Positions 25,087-36,401 of a stretch of 64,000 nt of DNA are shown piece by piece (within the stretch, counting starts at the first letter, position 1; every line of letters begins with the position of its first letter). The notes beneath the pieces are model-generated. The model saw nothing but the letters and a program-made list of their open reading frames with translations, was not told the DNA's origin and ran no database searches. The position numbers and the translations under genes are program-made. Source of the DNA: Anthostomella pinea (taxonomy: Eukaryota; Ascomycota; Sordariomycetes; Xylariales; Xylariaceae); the NCBI GenBank assembly GCA_963556695.1, contig CAUWAG010000020.1:3410001-3474000 (forward strand), read 5' to 3'.

Positions 25087-27832
25087 TCAAAGCATATACC
25101 GAAACCCACCACTCCTACTCATCTCGTCACCCACCAACCCCCGCGCCTCCTCCTCATTCCCAGCTTCGTCCCCCACGCCAGCGCCAGCACCTCCCATCCC
25201 GTCTCGGGTATTATCAAGCCGCCGATTCAACCGCGCCAAATATCCCCTCAACGCCAACGCCAGCACCGCAACCCCCGCCATGGCGCCGCAACAAGCCCAC
25301 ATGCCGCGCTCAAAGAAGGGCGCGTCGCGGTCCGGATACAAGTGCGTGCCGAGCAAGGGCCCGCACTGCCCAACGACCTGCAGCAGGGCGAAACCGCCGC
25401 CCTGCCGGCCCTCGGACGGCTGGTTGTTGACGGACCAGGCGATGACGAGCACGACGACGCTGAAGAAGCCGGTCGCCGCCGGGTAGACGGCGAGGTAGCG
25501 CAGCATGGGCGGTACGGCGAGGGGCCGCGCAAGGGCGAGCACCGCGTAGCCGGCGGCCGAGACGAGGGCGTGCGCCGCGACGAAGAGGGCGCGCTGCTGC
25601 GTGCGGTCCGACAGGCGCGCCGTCAGCAGCACGATGCCGAAGGCGATGAGGTTGGGCGGCGCTGTGAGGGCTTCCGCCTCGACGGCGCTGTGGCCCATGT
25701 CCTCTGGTAGCAAATTAGAGTCAGTGATTACTCCTTTTCGACGAGAAATAAAGAGCCGGAATGCATCTCGGGGGCAAGGGCTGTTGACACAGGCTAAAGA
25801 GGAAATTCGCCCCTAAGACACGGCGAGAACGGGCAATAAAAGACTCGAAAATGTACATACGCAGGATGGTCGGAAAGAAGTTGGGCAGCGTCGAATAGGC
25901 CATGTTCGCCAGGAAGAACATGACCGCCGTGATCCAGGCTTTGGGGTCAAGGAGGGCGGCTAGGACGTCGCGGAGTTTGAGGCCTGATGAGGCGTTGCGA
26001 TCTGAGCTCGAGCGAGACTGCTTTTCTTCGTTGTTGGAGGTGGGAAGTTCGCCCTCGTGCTCATGACGCAGCCGCAGACGCGCGACCCGTCGCTCGCGCG
26101 CTGTCAGATAGTAGGCTGTATCGGGCGAATCTGGTATCACCCCCCAGGCAATGGTGGCAACGACCACGGAGGGAAAGCCCTCGCACAGAAACAAGAGGCG
26201 CCAGGGCGCTATGGGTCCGTTCTTGCCCAGCCATAGGATGAGCCAGGCCAGGAAGCCAGCGAAAGCGGTGGCGAGAGGTGCAGCTGAAGATGCTCCGTTA
26301 GTAAAGATCGCCAAAACAACTTGATACAAGGGGCATGGGCGGCAGAGCAGACATGGGAGACAGAGACCAACGAAATCTTCATTTCAGGGGTATATCAGTC
26401 AGGCCAAGGACAACCCAATTCGCAGTGAATGGTCACATTGAGTCCAGCCCCTGAAAAGGACGAGACTAGGGCCATCGCTACACCCAGCTTTCATAAATCT
26501 CCGTACGCGCATGTTGGCAAAATTCCAGACCACCAGTGAGATAGTCGGAAATACTGGAATAAGCGCCCTGGAACAAGCGTCAAGCATGGTCAATAGATAC
26601 CAAACTGCTTATTCCGGTGTGCTTAATCCGAATTGATGAATATACCGTTTTTTGCTGAGACGGGTAGTGTACGTTCAGTGTACATCCCTTGTTGCCAATG
26701 CCATCGCACCCATTCCACGCCCCCAAGACGACGCCAAACAAGAAGAAGATAAAAAGACATCACATACCACTAATAAACACCGCCGTCCGCAGTGCCAGCT
26801 CCCTCCGGCGGTAGAACCGCGCGAGATAGACCGGCACACCGGTGAAGCCGGCCTCGCCGATGCCGAGCAGCACGCGCAGGGCGATCAGCACGGGGTACGA
26901 GGTGGCGACGGCCTGCAGCGAGGCGCACACGCCCCACGACAGCACGAGGAGCGCCACGTAGACGTGCGGCGGTATTATCTTCCACAGCAGCGACATCCAC
27001 TCGAACGCGATGTAGGACAGGTAGAAGGCGCGCAGGGCCCACTCGAAGAAGTCCGGGCGCGGCGGGCGCGTCTGGAGGTCGGATTCCATGCCGGCTATGC
27101 GGGCGCTGCCTATGTCTGTTGCGTGGGGGCCAGAGGTGTTAGTGAGGGTTGCTTATTTTCTGTCGAGCGGGGGGGGATGCTGGGAGGCGAGGAGGAAAAG
27201 GAGGATGAGGCCGTCGTCTCCCAGCCTAACAAGCGACAGACAGCAAGATCCCACGGCGATGCAGCACAGAGGAGGACAAGACAAGCTCAAAACTCACTCG
27301 ACCGGTCCAGGAAGGACAGCAGATAGCAGAACCCAAGAAACACCACAAGCCGCCTGTCGAACTTCCGGCGCACAGTGCGGTCCTCGTCCGGCGTGTACAG
27401 CATGAAGCTGGCGACGGTGCTGCTTGTGCTGACCCTCCTCCTTTTTGCCCTACCACTACTGCTGCTCATGCCAGCATAACCTTCATTCCCATCCCCATAT
27501 CCTTCTTCGTCCTCATCCCCGTATATAGCACCGGTATACCGCCGTGCCGCCGCCCCGCGATCCTGCAGCTCGTAGGCCTCGCCCTCCTCATCGCCCTCAT
27601 CGCCCTCGAGTCCGAGACCGTATGCACCCATATCCGCGTGCCGCAGCCCGTCGTAGCTAGGACCATCCGAATCGCCGTCGCTATCGCAGCCGGGCGTGAA
27701 GTTCGCGCTGCTGCTCATGGGTGCAGACGAGTCGTGCTCCGGCGAGGACGGGGAGGAGGGGTCGTCGCGTAGTAATAAAGGAGCAGCAGCAGGCCCGGCT
27801 GCGGCGTCGGCTTCGGTATCAGCTCGTGCCAT
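25087..27832 (-). CDS. MFS transporter, anion:cation symporter (allantoate permease-like)
   Basis: Four exons on the minus strand, 27832-27298, 27115-26768, 26283-25861 and 25703-25087, encode 640 residues; every junction is GT-AG and the phases close. The family shows in SFLDRSNIGSARIAGM across the first junction, SYPVLIALRVLLGIGEAGF (TM4 region), RFYRRRELALRTAVFISG and APLATAFAGFLAWL, then CEGFPSVVVATIAW. TM7-TM12 follow after a central cytoplasmic loop. These match the DAL5-like ACS family, which moves organic anions or vitamins with protons across the plasma membrane; the substrate cannot be read. The N-terminal extension before TM1 (about 160 residues) is unusually long and acidic (GDEGDEEGEAYE, DEDEEGYGDGNEGY). 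Intron 2 (26284-26767, 484 bp) is long because it houses a MITE. Its acceptor keeps an ACTAAC branch motif near the 3' end. Confidence 0.88.
26479..26682. mobile_element. MITE copy B, inside an MFS intron
   Basis: A 204-bp copy of the MITE family, TA at both ends (starts TACACCCAGCTTTCATAAAT, ends CGTTCAGTGTA). The right inverted repeat lacks about 14 bp (the GGAGACTTATGAGG part), so it probably cannot move. It lies wholly in intron 2 of the MFS gene and leaves the splice sites and branch motif intact. Confidence 0.82.
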
Positions 27833-28779
27833 GACGATGGGCCCTGGCTATGGCTACCTCCTAGCAGCAGCTAGGATGCTTCAAAACTCCGGTGCGCCCG
27901 CATCAGGGTCCAGGGACCTGCCTATCTACCTACGCGCGAGACGTGGTGAGGTCATATAGGGAAAGGCTAGGTAAAGTATGTAGGTAGTCTACATCATTTA
28001 GAGTTCAAAGCGTCGAGAAAGTAAGAAAGCAAGAAAGCTTGGCTGGGCAGCTGGGGTTGGTGGCACCGCCGCGACCCGCCAGGACAAGCGACAGGGGTGC
28101 CGATCTTAGCCCCCAACTGACTTCAACCCCTGACTGCCCTGGCCCAACGTCTTTACATTGTGGTGATAGTAGAGGATCCTCGGACCAGGTGCCTTGCAGC
28201 TGTTCTGACATTGTTCTGATCGCACAACGTTGCGGGCGACTGTACTTGTTTTGTGCATTTTTGATATTTCTTTGGTCTATTCATGGTATTTGCATTTGGC
28301 CAAATGGCTCTAGAGGGCCGCTTCAGACCACCTTCAAACGTCCGGGCCACATCTCTTCACCGCATTCATCTTTGGCATGGGCGTAAGTCATAATGTACAG
28401 ATCCTCGTCCATTGGTGCCGCAGGCCCTCTAGAGACTGGACCTTCAACCAACACCACATCCCTATTCCCTCGGCCGTTACACCAATCCGGCTCGGCTTGT
28501 TCCGTCCAATCTCCCCCTCCCCTAGGTACAAGCAAAAGGCATTAGATAAGAAGCACTTGCACATCAGATCTGAAGCCAGCAAAAGGTGGGCTGAGATCCT
28601 GGCGATGTGAAGAAGGTAAATAACAAGAAAATATGAGGCAGCGCTCATGTAATCGCGTTTCCAAGCAGTGCGCTCGCCCTGTCTTCCATGTCGGATCGAC
28701 AGACGAGCGAGGCCGCCTGGAAGGGTATCGAAGTATAAATGTAATGAAAGGGATCGGACGTGCAGTCGTTCAAGTGCGC
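27833..28779. other. Intergenic, no gene seen
   Basis: Upstream region of the MFS gene and 3' flank of the mucin gene, both on the minus strand. No coding frame supported. Confidence 0.6.
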
Positions 28780-31700
28780 TCAGTTCCAGCCAAGAGAGTT
28801 CTCAGCCGCAACCGGCGCCGAGATTTGGGCCGTCCGCGCTGAGTTGTTGCCATTGCTCCTTCCACTGCCCTGGCTGTCTCGTGTGTTTGGCTCAACCCCT
28901 CCGTAGCCGGGGCTGCTCGTGAAGTCGCGGCTGAGCAGCGCACCACCCATCATAGCCGGGCTGCCAGTCTGTCGCATCTCACCCGACGCCATGACTGAGC
29001 TGCTTCGCTGGTGTCTCTGCTTCTTGCGCTTGTACCTGCGGGCAATGATGAACATGGCAGCACCATAAGCACCCGCCACACTGAGAGCACCAACAGCGAT
29101 ACCAGCCGTCGCTCCCTTCTGCGCGCCCGTTGTTTGGTCTCCCGAGCCTGAGCCGAAAGCGTTGTGGTTGGGTACATCCGAGCCACCGCCGCCGCTGCTA
29201 CCGCTGGTCGAGCTGCCATCCGGGTTCTGGTTAGGGTCCGGGAGGATGGAGATGGCTTCGTTGATCTGGCTGGTCAAGTTGTACACTATCGGCACCGGGT
29301 TCTGGTACAGAGGAGAGTTGGGTGTTCTGACGTCACCCGCCAAGGTCGTTATGTTGCCCTCAGGGAAGTAGATTATAGCTTGGGACGTGATATAACCGTA
29401 GGACGACATGGTGTCATATCGCACGATCTCGGTCATCAACATATCCTCAACCGCGATCCCAGTGGCGAACGAAAGCGCGCCAGGAAGATACATGAAAATC
29501 TGGGACGCGGCGTTACTGTAATCAAGCAGATGCTGGTAGTTTAGGCCGTAAAGGAAGGAGATCCGGATCGCCTGTTTCCCCGCGGGCGCAGCTGGTATCA
29601 CTGTGTATGGCGTTATGTTCTTGGGCAAAGTCGTAGGATAAACAGAGCCGGAGGTTGGGGCGCCACCAGTACTGAAGGTGCTCGTAGGAGATGGTTCTAC
29701 AATAAGTGATGTCGGCAACCACGACTCGGAATTTGTAATGGTCGCCGTAGCGGGCAGGCTAGTGAAGATTTCTTGCGAAGACGTGGTCGTCGGCGTCGGC
29801 GTAACGAGAACTTCGGTGGTGCTGGGTACTGACGATGTACTGGGTACTGACGACGTGCTTGTGGGCTCAACAGACGCACTCGTCGTGTCAGTCGAGTTTT
29901 GGGAAACAGTTGCGATTTCAGACGTTGTCGTGGGCAATGGTGTAATGGATCCAGACAAAGAAGTCGTATCAATCGTTGTAGATGATGGCGCAGTCAAGTT
30001 GGCCGTGATTGTATCGCTCACAGTTGGCAGTATTGAAGTAGGTGTAACTGAAGACGTGATGACGGGCACGCTCGAACTTGCAGTTTCCAATGGTGCTGTA
30101 GAGTTCGCCGGCACTTCCGTGGGACCTGTAGAGCTCGTCGGCGCTCCTGTTGGTGCCGTCGAGTTCGTCGGCACTTCGGTCGGTCCTGCAGAGCTCGTCG
30201 GCACTACGGTTGGTCCTGTAGAGCTCGTCGGCACTACGGTTGGTCCCGTCGAGTTCGTGGCCACTTCGGTTCCGGAAGGAATCACTGACGACGGAATCGA
30301 AGACGCAATGGAAGGAGTCAGTGACGCGGGCACACTGATAATCTCCGAGGGTGTAATGCTGGAATCGGTGCCATTGTCGATCGACGAAGCGGTCGGAATG
30401 ATGCCGGATGATGTCGTTGGGAGCAGCGACGTGATTGGGATCGAGAGCGACAGAATCGGGTCGGCCGTCGTAGCTGTACTTGCGCCGGTGGCAGTCGTAG
30501 GAGCCGTGCCTAGGAATGAGCTGGCGGTGGGGAGAAGCGTTGGCAAGATTCCAGTACCGTTGTCAGTCGCAGTCGCAGTCACAGATGCCGTAGCAGACCC
30601 AATGGCAGGCGCAGAATCCGTAGCAGACACTATTCCGGTAGCAGACTCCGTCGCAGACACGATTCCAGTCGCGGACTGCGTCACATCCGTGGCATTCGTG
30701 GTTGGTGCAGGGAGTAGGTCGGAGGTCACAGTTCCAACAACACTGGAGACTCCTCCAACGGCACTGGTGACTCCTCCAACAACACTGGAGACTCCTCCAA
30801 CAGCACTAGTGACTCCTCCAACAACACTGGTTAGGCCGCCGATTAAGCCACCATCGGAGCTTGACGATGACGGTACAACAACGGACGAAACAACGGACGA
30901 TTGAGTTACGACACCGGTTGGGGCCAGAAGAATACCTGAGGACGAGGTCAAAATTGTGGTCGGCGTGGCGGTGGTCGGCGTAGCGGTGGACAGCGTAGCG
31001 CTTTCTGTCTGAGCAGAGGTTTCAGTCGCGTTGTCGGCTGTCGACGTGGTATCGACCACATCTGTGGCACTCGTGGTTGGTGCCGGGAGTAGGGCGGACG
31101 TCAGAGTTCCAACGACACTGCTGACTCCTCCGAGATCGCTGGTTAGGCCGCCGATTAAGCCACCACCGGAGCTTGACGATGACGGTACGGTGGCTGCGGC
31201 GCTGTCAGCTGTAGTCGCGAGGCTGCCGGCAGAAGTCGTGATGCTGTCAGCCGTAGTAGCAGTGCTGTCGGGGGTAGTCGTGTTGGTGTCAGCCGTAGTC
31301 GCGACGCTTCCGGCGCTAGATGTGATGACATCCGTGTTCGATGTCGCTGTCGCAGCCGTGGAAGCAGTTGACGATGCCGCGGAAGCAGTCGGCGATGCCG
31401 AGTCCGTGCTGCTGCCTAGAGGAACGCTCAAGCTGAGAGTCGGCAACGCAATGAGCGGAGGGACTGATGTGCTCGTATCAACAGCGCCATCGGTCGTGGT
31501 TGCTGTGATCTCAGTCTCCGCCGTGTCAGTACTTGATGTTTCAGGCTCAGCTACCGCAGTCGAATTTGTAGTAGAAGCCGGCGAGCTCGAGAGGGCGTTG
31601 GTGTCGGCCGCGTCCGAGGACGAATCGCTAAGCCCCAAACTGCCCGTCAAACTGGAAAGGAGATCGGAAATATCAGCCCTCCTCGAGGATGACGAAGTGG

Positions 31701-31875
31701 CATCTGCAGATGTGCTCTCGAATGTCTGCGGCGCGGCGCTCGTTATCGTGCCGGTGCTATTGGTGTATTGTCTCTTGACCTGCCGTGGGAAGTAGATCTT
31801 GGGTCTTTCAGGTTCCGCCAGAGCCAGGCTGGAGGCGGCCACGATAGCGGCTACAAGAATCGAACGGGTATGCAT
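28780..31875 (-). CDS. MSB2: Signalling mucin, Msb2 family
   Basis: A single exon of 1031 residues. Residues 1-20 (MHTRSILVAAIVAASSLALA) are a signal peptide. About 700 Ser/Thr-rich residues follow, with short repeats such as GGVTSAVGGVSSVVGGVT and STGPTVVPTSSTGPTVVPT, typical of an O-glycosylated mucin region. A folded extracellular domain precedes the membrane (IRISFLYGLNYQHLL, SQIFMYLPGALSFATGI, GYITSQAIIYFPEGNI), matching the conserved region of ascomycete Msb2. One membrane segment (GIAVGALSVAGAYGAAMFII, about 920-940) leads to RRYKRKK and a cytoplasmic tail ending ISAPVAAENSLGWN, which agrees with my recollection of the Msb2 C-terminus. Msb2 acts at the plasma membrane upstream of Cdc42 and the filamentation/invasion MAPK pathway. 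Long open frames on the opposite strand are shadows caused by the codon bias of the repeats. Confidence 0.85.
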   Translation of the reverse strand: MHTRSILVAAIVAASSLALAEPERPKIYFPRQVKRQYTNSTGTITSAAPQTFESTSADATSSSSRRADISDLLSSLTGSLGLSDSSSDAADTNALSSSPASTTNSTAVAEPETSSTDTAETEITATTTDGAVDTSTSVPPLIALPTLSLSVPLGSSTDSASPTASAASSTASTAATATSNTDVITSSAGSVATTADTNTTTPDSTATTADSITTSAGSLATTADSAAATVPSSSSSGGGLIGGLTSDLGGVSSVVGTLTSALLPAPTTSATDVVDTTSTADNATETSAQTESATLSTATPTTATPTTILTSSSGILLAPTGVVTQSSVVSSVVVPSSSSSDGGLIGGLTSVVGGVTSAVGGVSSVVGGVTSAVGGVSSVVGTVTSDLLPAPTTNATDVTQSATGIVSATESATGIVSATDSAPAIGSATASVTATATDNGTGILPTLLPTASSFLGTAPTTATGASTATTADPILSLSIPITSLLPTTSSGIIPTASSIDNGTDSSITPSEIISVPASLTPSIASSIPSSVIPSGTEVATNSTGPTVVPTSSTGPTVVPTSSAGPTEVPTNSTAPTGAPTSSTGPTEVPANSTAPLETASSSVPVITSSVTPTSILPTVSDTITANLTAPSSTTIDTTSLSGSITPLPTTTSEIATVSQNSTDTTSASVEPTSTSSVPSTSSVPSTTEVLVTPTPTTTSSQEIFTSLPATATITNSESWLPTSLIVEPSPTSTFSTGGAPTSGSVYPTTLPKNITPYTVIPAAPAGKQAIRISFLYGLNYQHLLDYSNAASQIFMYLPGALSFATGIAVEDMLMTEIVRYDTMSSYGYITSQAIIYFPEGNITTLAGDVRTPNSPLYQNPVPIVYNLTSQINEAISILPDPNQNPDGSSTSGSSGGGGSDVPNHNAFGSGSGDQTTGAQKGATAGIAVGALSVAGAYGAAMFIIARRYKRKKQRHQRSSSVMASGEMRQTGSPAMMGGALLSRDFTSSPGYGGVEPNTRDSQGSGRSNGNNSARTAQISAPVAAENSLGWN

Positions 31876-34800
31876 GGTCCGTGATATTACTTCAGTCGTC
31901 CTGATCCTTCGAGGTGTTTTCGTTCGTCTCTATGCGGAGAGATCGAGGCAGTCCAAGAATCGTGGATGACGTGAGGAAGATGTGTCTGAAGATTGTCAGT
32001 CATGGTGGGTGGCAGCGTGGTATAGAGATTGCCGACCTACAGTGAGTGTCAGGAAGGTTGGGAACGAATGTACTTGACAATCTTGTCAACGAGTGGATGC
32101 TATTGCAGCGAAGGATACGTCAGTCATTGATTGATGTTGGTTGCCGGATAGAGTGCACATGAACAATGCACAGTAGATGGCCGTTAATTGGAGGTTGGTT
32201 CCAATTCCCTCGCCTGTGTTCCCTCGCAGTCCATGCGCCCGAGCGACTCACCTTGTGAACAAGCCAAATGATATACCTAGGAGGTTTGCGTGTTTTTAAA
32301 AGAGTGACTAGACGATATAATCGTCAACTGGCTATCAAGCCTCGAGTGAATATCGATGGTCGGCCTGGCGTGTTCGCGGTCGAAGAAATCTCAAGAATTC
32401 ATTTGCGTTGGTGGTTGGGTCCCTGGAATTGTCGCTGACATCGGGTCGAACGTCGAAGGTAACACGACGCAAGAGAAGCGAAGTCTTCAGTCAACGGAGG
32501 TAGTCACCGCCGAAGAATGGATTGTCGTCGAAAGGGGCTACCTCACGAGGTCGGCGATGGGGGGAAAGGAGGGACAATAGGTGAGGGTGGAGGTGGAGGT
32601 GGGAAGGCGGAAGAAGGTGAAGAGAAAAGGGAAACACGAACACAACACACTCACCCAGCACGCACGCACCTGCACGGCCAGGAAAGGAATGAAGGTGACA
32701 GACAGCGTCTGGGCCAGCGCCTGGGCCAGAAACAAGACGGCAGACGGGGGAGGAAACGGGCGAGAGGTGAAAGAGAGGAGACGGACCGGGGTCCCCAGCA
32801 ATATGGGCCGCTATCGACCGGGGGCCGTCTAGGGGTGCCACTGTTAGGTGCGGTACGGCAGTGTACCGCCGGCTGGTACACACTTGTACGGAGAAATGTA
32901 AGACGAGTATGTAGACTCTAAGTAGAGTACCTGTGCTCTTATTATAGTGCAGAGCGCGCGCCCGCCACACACCCACATTGTATCTACTGAACTGCGCGAG
33001 CCTGCTGCCAGCTGCCGCCTGGAGCCTCGTGGACGACCTGCCAAGTTCCAACTCCTTGGCCTATTTATGTCCCTCTTCCATTTGGCATTTGGATGGCGGA
33101 ATGCGCGATGAACAAAGAAACCGGAGCAGCGCTTGTTGGTGGTTGTCCTGGTTGATAACGAGTTGGCAGTTCATGGGAGACTCAAGTCAATGGAATGTCT
33201 GACTGACTGACTGACTGACTGAATGCCTCTGCCTTCCCCTCTCCCGTCTGCAGGTGTACACCTGGATGCATGCTGTACCACGCGCCGCGATGATACCTCG
33301 CGATGCAGACCTGATGCAGGCGTTTTCGTTGCTTCACCACGCCGCTCCGACTGCCCAAAGCGGGTAAGGCGCCAACGTGCAATTGACGCTAGCACCCGGT
33401 GATTGATGAAAGGGAGAGGCGGCGGGGAGAGCAAACGACATGGATCGAGGATGGTGCATTTAGCGACAATGAATGCCTCAGGGGAGGCCCCGGCATGGCT
33501 TGGACAAGTTGGACGCGCTCTAAGACGAGATACTTCAAGATAAGATACTTAAGATGTCAGCGCTGGAGGCTCCACCTGGGCATTATGCAGCAGTATGTCA
33601 GGTCTCGGGAGCTGACAGACCATGTCCTTCGAGTTATGGCGGGTAATTTAGATCTAGCTGCGCCATCTGCCCACCCTGGTCGCTGTGATCTCTCTTGGTT
33701 GGTTCGGCTGTCAGGGGCAGAGCGATCCGTTCTGATTGGGCCTACCGCAGTGCAGGTGCCCCATGTCTAATTCCCAACAGGCAATCTCCCAGCGTATGCA
33801 CAGCCTCCCTACCAGTACCTAGGTACACAGTAGAGCTTGTCGAAGGCATCGTGCCTCTCGACGCTGCGAGCTGCCGTCTTTGGCTCCACGCAGATGTCAG
33901 GCTTGTCAGGTGTTGGTCGGCATTGATGTGCAAGCAAGGGGGTGACAACGTTGTGGTCGCTTCGAACACATGGCACGGCACGGCATGCCATCATCGCGGC
34001 ATATCCCTCATCAGCAATGTTCTGTTTCGCCGTCAAACAAACACCGGAATGCCATCACTACAACTCCCAGTTTGATATGGAAGGGTTCACCTCTTGGCAT
34101 AACTGAGCTCGAGTCTCGAGACAGCCCTCAGTTCATTCATTATCCAGACTGAAACATAAATTTGTCAAGTCATTCATGGGTCGTAAAAGTCGGAGTCTCC
34201 TCCTTCGAATCCCACGGCAAATGTCAGCAACCGTGCAAACGAAGGGCATTCCTTTGGTGAGCAACAAATTCTGCAAGTCCAGACTATTGACGATCCTCCT
34301 GTTGGTAGGCGGCGTCGCATCAAAAAGTTCTAGCTGCATCTGCCGTTGGATCTGGGATGGCCTGGTCAGGAAGTGACTCGATTCCTCGAGCGCTGGATAC
34401 AACCATCTCCTGTAGGCTGTACGGTGACTACGGTCAGCACCTCATCAGTCACAGTTGGTAGTTGGTGCAGAGTGTCGGAGCTGCAACGTTGAGAGATGTT
34501 TCGGGAAGGCTGCATGTGGCATTCTACTCCCCCCTCGGCTTGTGTCTCGTCAAGAATGCACATTGAATCTGCACACACTTGCGCAACTTGGTTCCTTACC
34601 GAAGGTACACACACCGCCACCATTATTACTGTATTGATCCTGGCGGTGCGACCTCAGATCAACTGTCGGGCTCGTCGTCTCGTCGTCTTGTCAACCGAGG
34701 GAGGCGTCGCTGGCCTGGTTTAGTCTGCAGAGTGGACTGGAACTATGTAATGAGTATGATCCCATCTGTTCGGCTCTGATGATTTCATGAAACTCTCCCA

Positions 34801-36186
34801 GAAGCACGATACGAGCCGTCGCGGGGGGGAATAGGTAGCAGTGTCACGAAGACGGTCGGCCGCGACATGACATGACACGACACGACGCCAATGCATCCCC
34901 ATCACGATCCTACACAGGACATGGCTTACACGTCACAGGTCACAGGTCGCAAGTCACAAGTCACAGGACACAAGTCACAGTTGGATCCCTTGCGACATGT
35001 GGTAACTTCAAGGGTCATCCGTGTAACTGTCACTCTTCCTACAGTAGCGTCTCTTCTCCTTCTTCCCGCAATGACGATCTTGGTGCCCAGACCTCTCTCG
35101 AATTTCAGATTCGACTAGCAGTTCACACTTGGAAGTTCGGAGCATTCTCCAGTAATCGGTTCGTGATGATTTGCAACAAGTCCCAAGACTCGACATATCA
35201 TTCATCATCGAGAAGGACTGCCGCTGGCCCGAGATTGGGGGCGTGTTTCTACTACGTGACAAACCATTCGCGCCATTCGCGCCGTTCGCGCCATTCCCAG
35301 ACTGCCGGATACCCTCGGCCGGATAACGACTTCGGGGATGAAGCTTCTCCTGAAGCTTCCCCCTGACACGCTCGTTCCTGGCTAGAGAAGCCAAACTCAA
35401 ATTGCCTTTGCCCTAACAACAAACCGTCGGGCTTCGGGACCTGAGGCTAATGCAATGTGTAATTAAACATTTGAACAAGCCCGAGGTAACTGCAGGTACG
35501 TTCTTATTAGCTTTCGAGTCGCGTAGCGGGCGTCATTGCGAATATTTAACGTTGCCCTGAGCTCGCCCTGATGTAAAAGCTCACTACCGCACCGCACCCA
35601 AGCTTCCAAGCCGACCCGTGGTCTCAGATCTGACTGCAGATTCCTCTTCACGGCTTCAAATCTCCCTCTCGTATTGCCTCGCTGACATTGGCTGGTTTAT
35701 TCGACCAACGTCCCCCGCCGTCAGCTGTGTCGGAAGCCTCGCCTCGTCACTGCAGGCAGGTCATTACAGGTCATTTTAGCCAACACACACCTCTAGGCCA
35801 ACGTTGCCGGTTGCCAACATGTTGGTGTTGGTGATGGAGATGCGTCTGACTCGTCTGACTACATACATACATGGGGCCGTTATTATTAGAAATTGCCTAT
35901 TGAAGACGACGTGCTTACTTCCAGCGACCAACTTGGGTCTTGTTGGGGAGGATTGACTACCATTATTACTACATGCAGCGATCCTGTAGACAGTTCCCTA
36001 TTCCTGCACTGTTGCCAACAAAGCAGGCTGGCTACACGCTATTGCGGACCACGCCAGGCTCTCTGCCTGCGCTACATCCTTCCGTCAGCCGAAATCGCGA
36101 GAAGCTCACGCGAACTTGACTCCTACAGAGTGAAAAAGGTAGACTAGCAGACACGAAGGAGTAAGGAGTCGGCGACTCAGCATCGG
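31876..36186. other. Long intergenic region with short tandem repeats
   Basis: About 4.3 kb. The first ~1 kb is the upstream region of the mucin gene. I find no frame with recognisable protein content. Small tandem repeats occur: CTGA repeats at about 33199-33221, a 7-bp GTCACAG/GTCACAA array at 34932-34980 and an ATTCGCGCC array at about 35264-35297. Confidence 0.55.
34932..34980. repeat. 7-bp tandem array (GTCACAR)
   Basis: Seven consecutive imperfect copies of a 7-bp unit of the form GTCACAG or GTCACAA. It is visible by eye and has no evident function. Confidence 0.8.
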
Positions 36187-36401
36187 TACACTGAGCCCTC
36201 ATAAGTCTCCGTACGTGCATGTTGATAAGAATCCAGATCACCCGTAAGGAAGTTGAAATACTGGAATAGTCATACAGGAATAAGCAGTTGTTGCTCGATA
36301 TGCAACTCTCAAAGCTTATTCCATTGTGCTTATGCCGATTCGATAAAATGCCGTTATTTGCCGGACAGGTGGTGTACGGAGACTTGTGAGGGTTCAGTGT
36401 A
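36187..36401. mobile_element. MITE copy C
   Basis: A 215-bp copy with well-kept ends (starts TACACTGAGCCCTCATAAGT, ends AGGGTTCAGTGTA), TA at both ends and the internal GGAATAAGCA / GCTTATTCC motifs. Same orientation as copy A. Confidence 0.86.

Noticed and set aside
25012..25710. 232-codon plus-strand frame over the end of the MFS gene
   Set aside because: GC-rich antisense shadow of exon 4; the minus strand has membrane helices and correct splice phases.
29678..30904. 408-codon plus-strand frame opposite the mucin gene (also 31031-31795)
   Set aside because: Its Val/Gly/Thr-rich translation is the reverse image of Ser/Thr-rich repeats in the Msb2-like gene, whose signal peptide, membrane span and C-terminus show which strand is coding.
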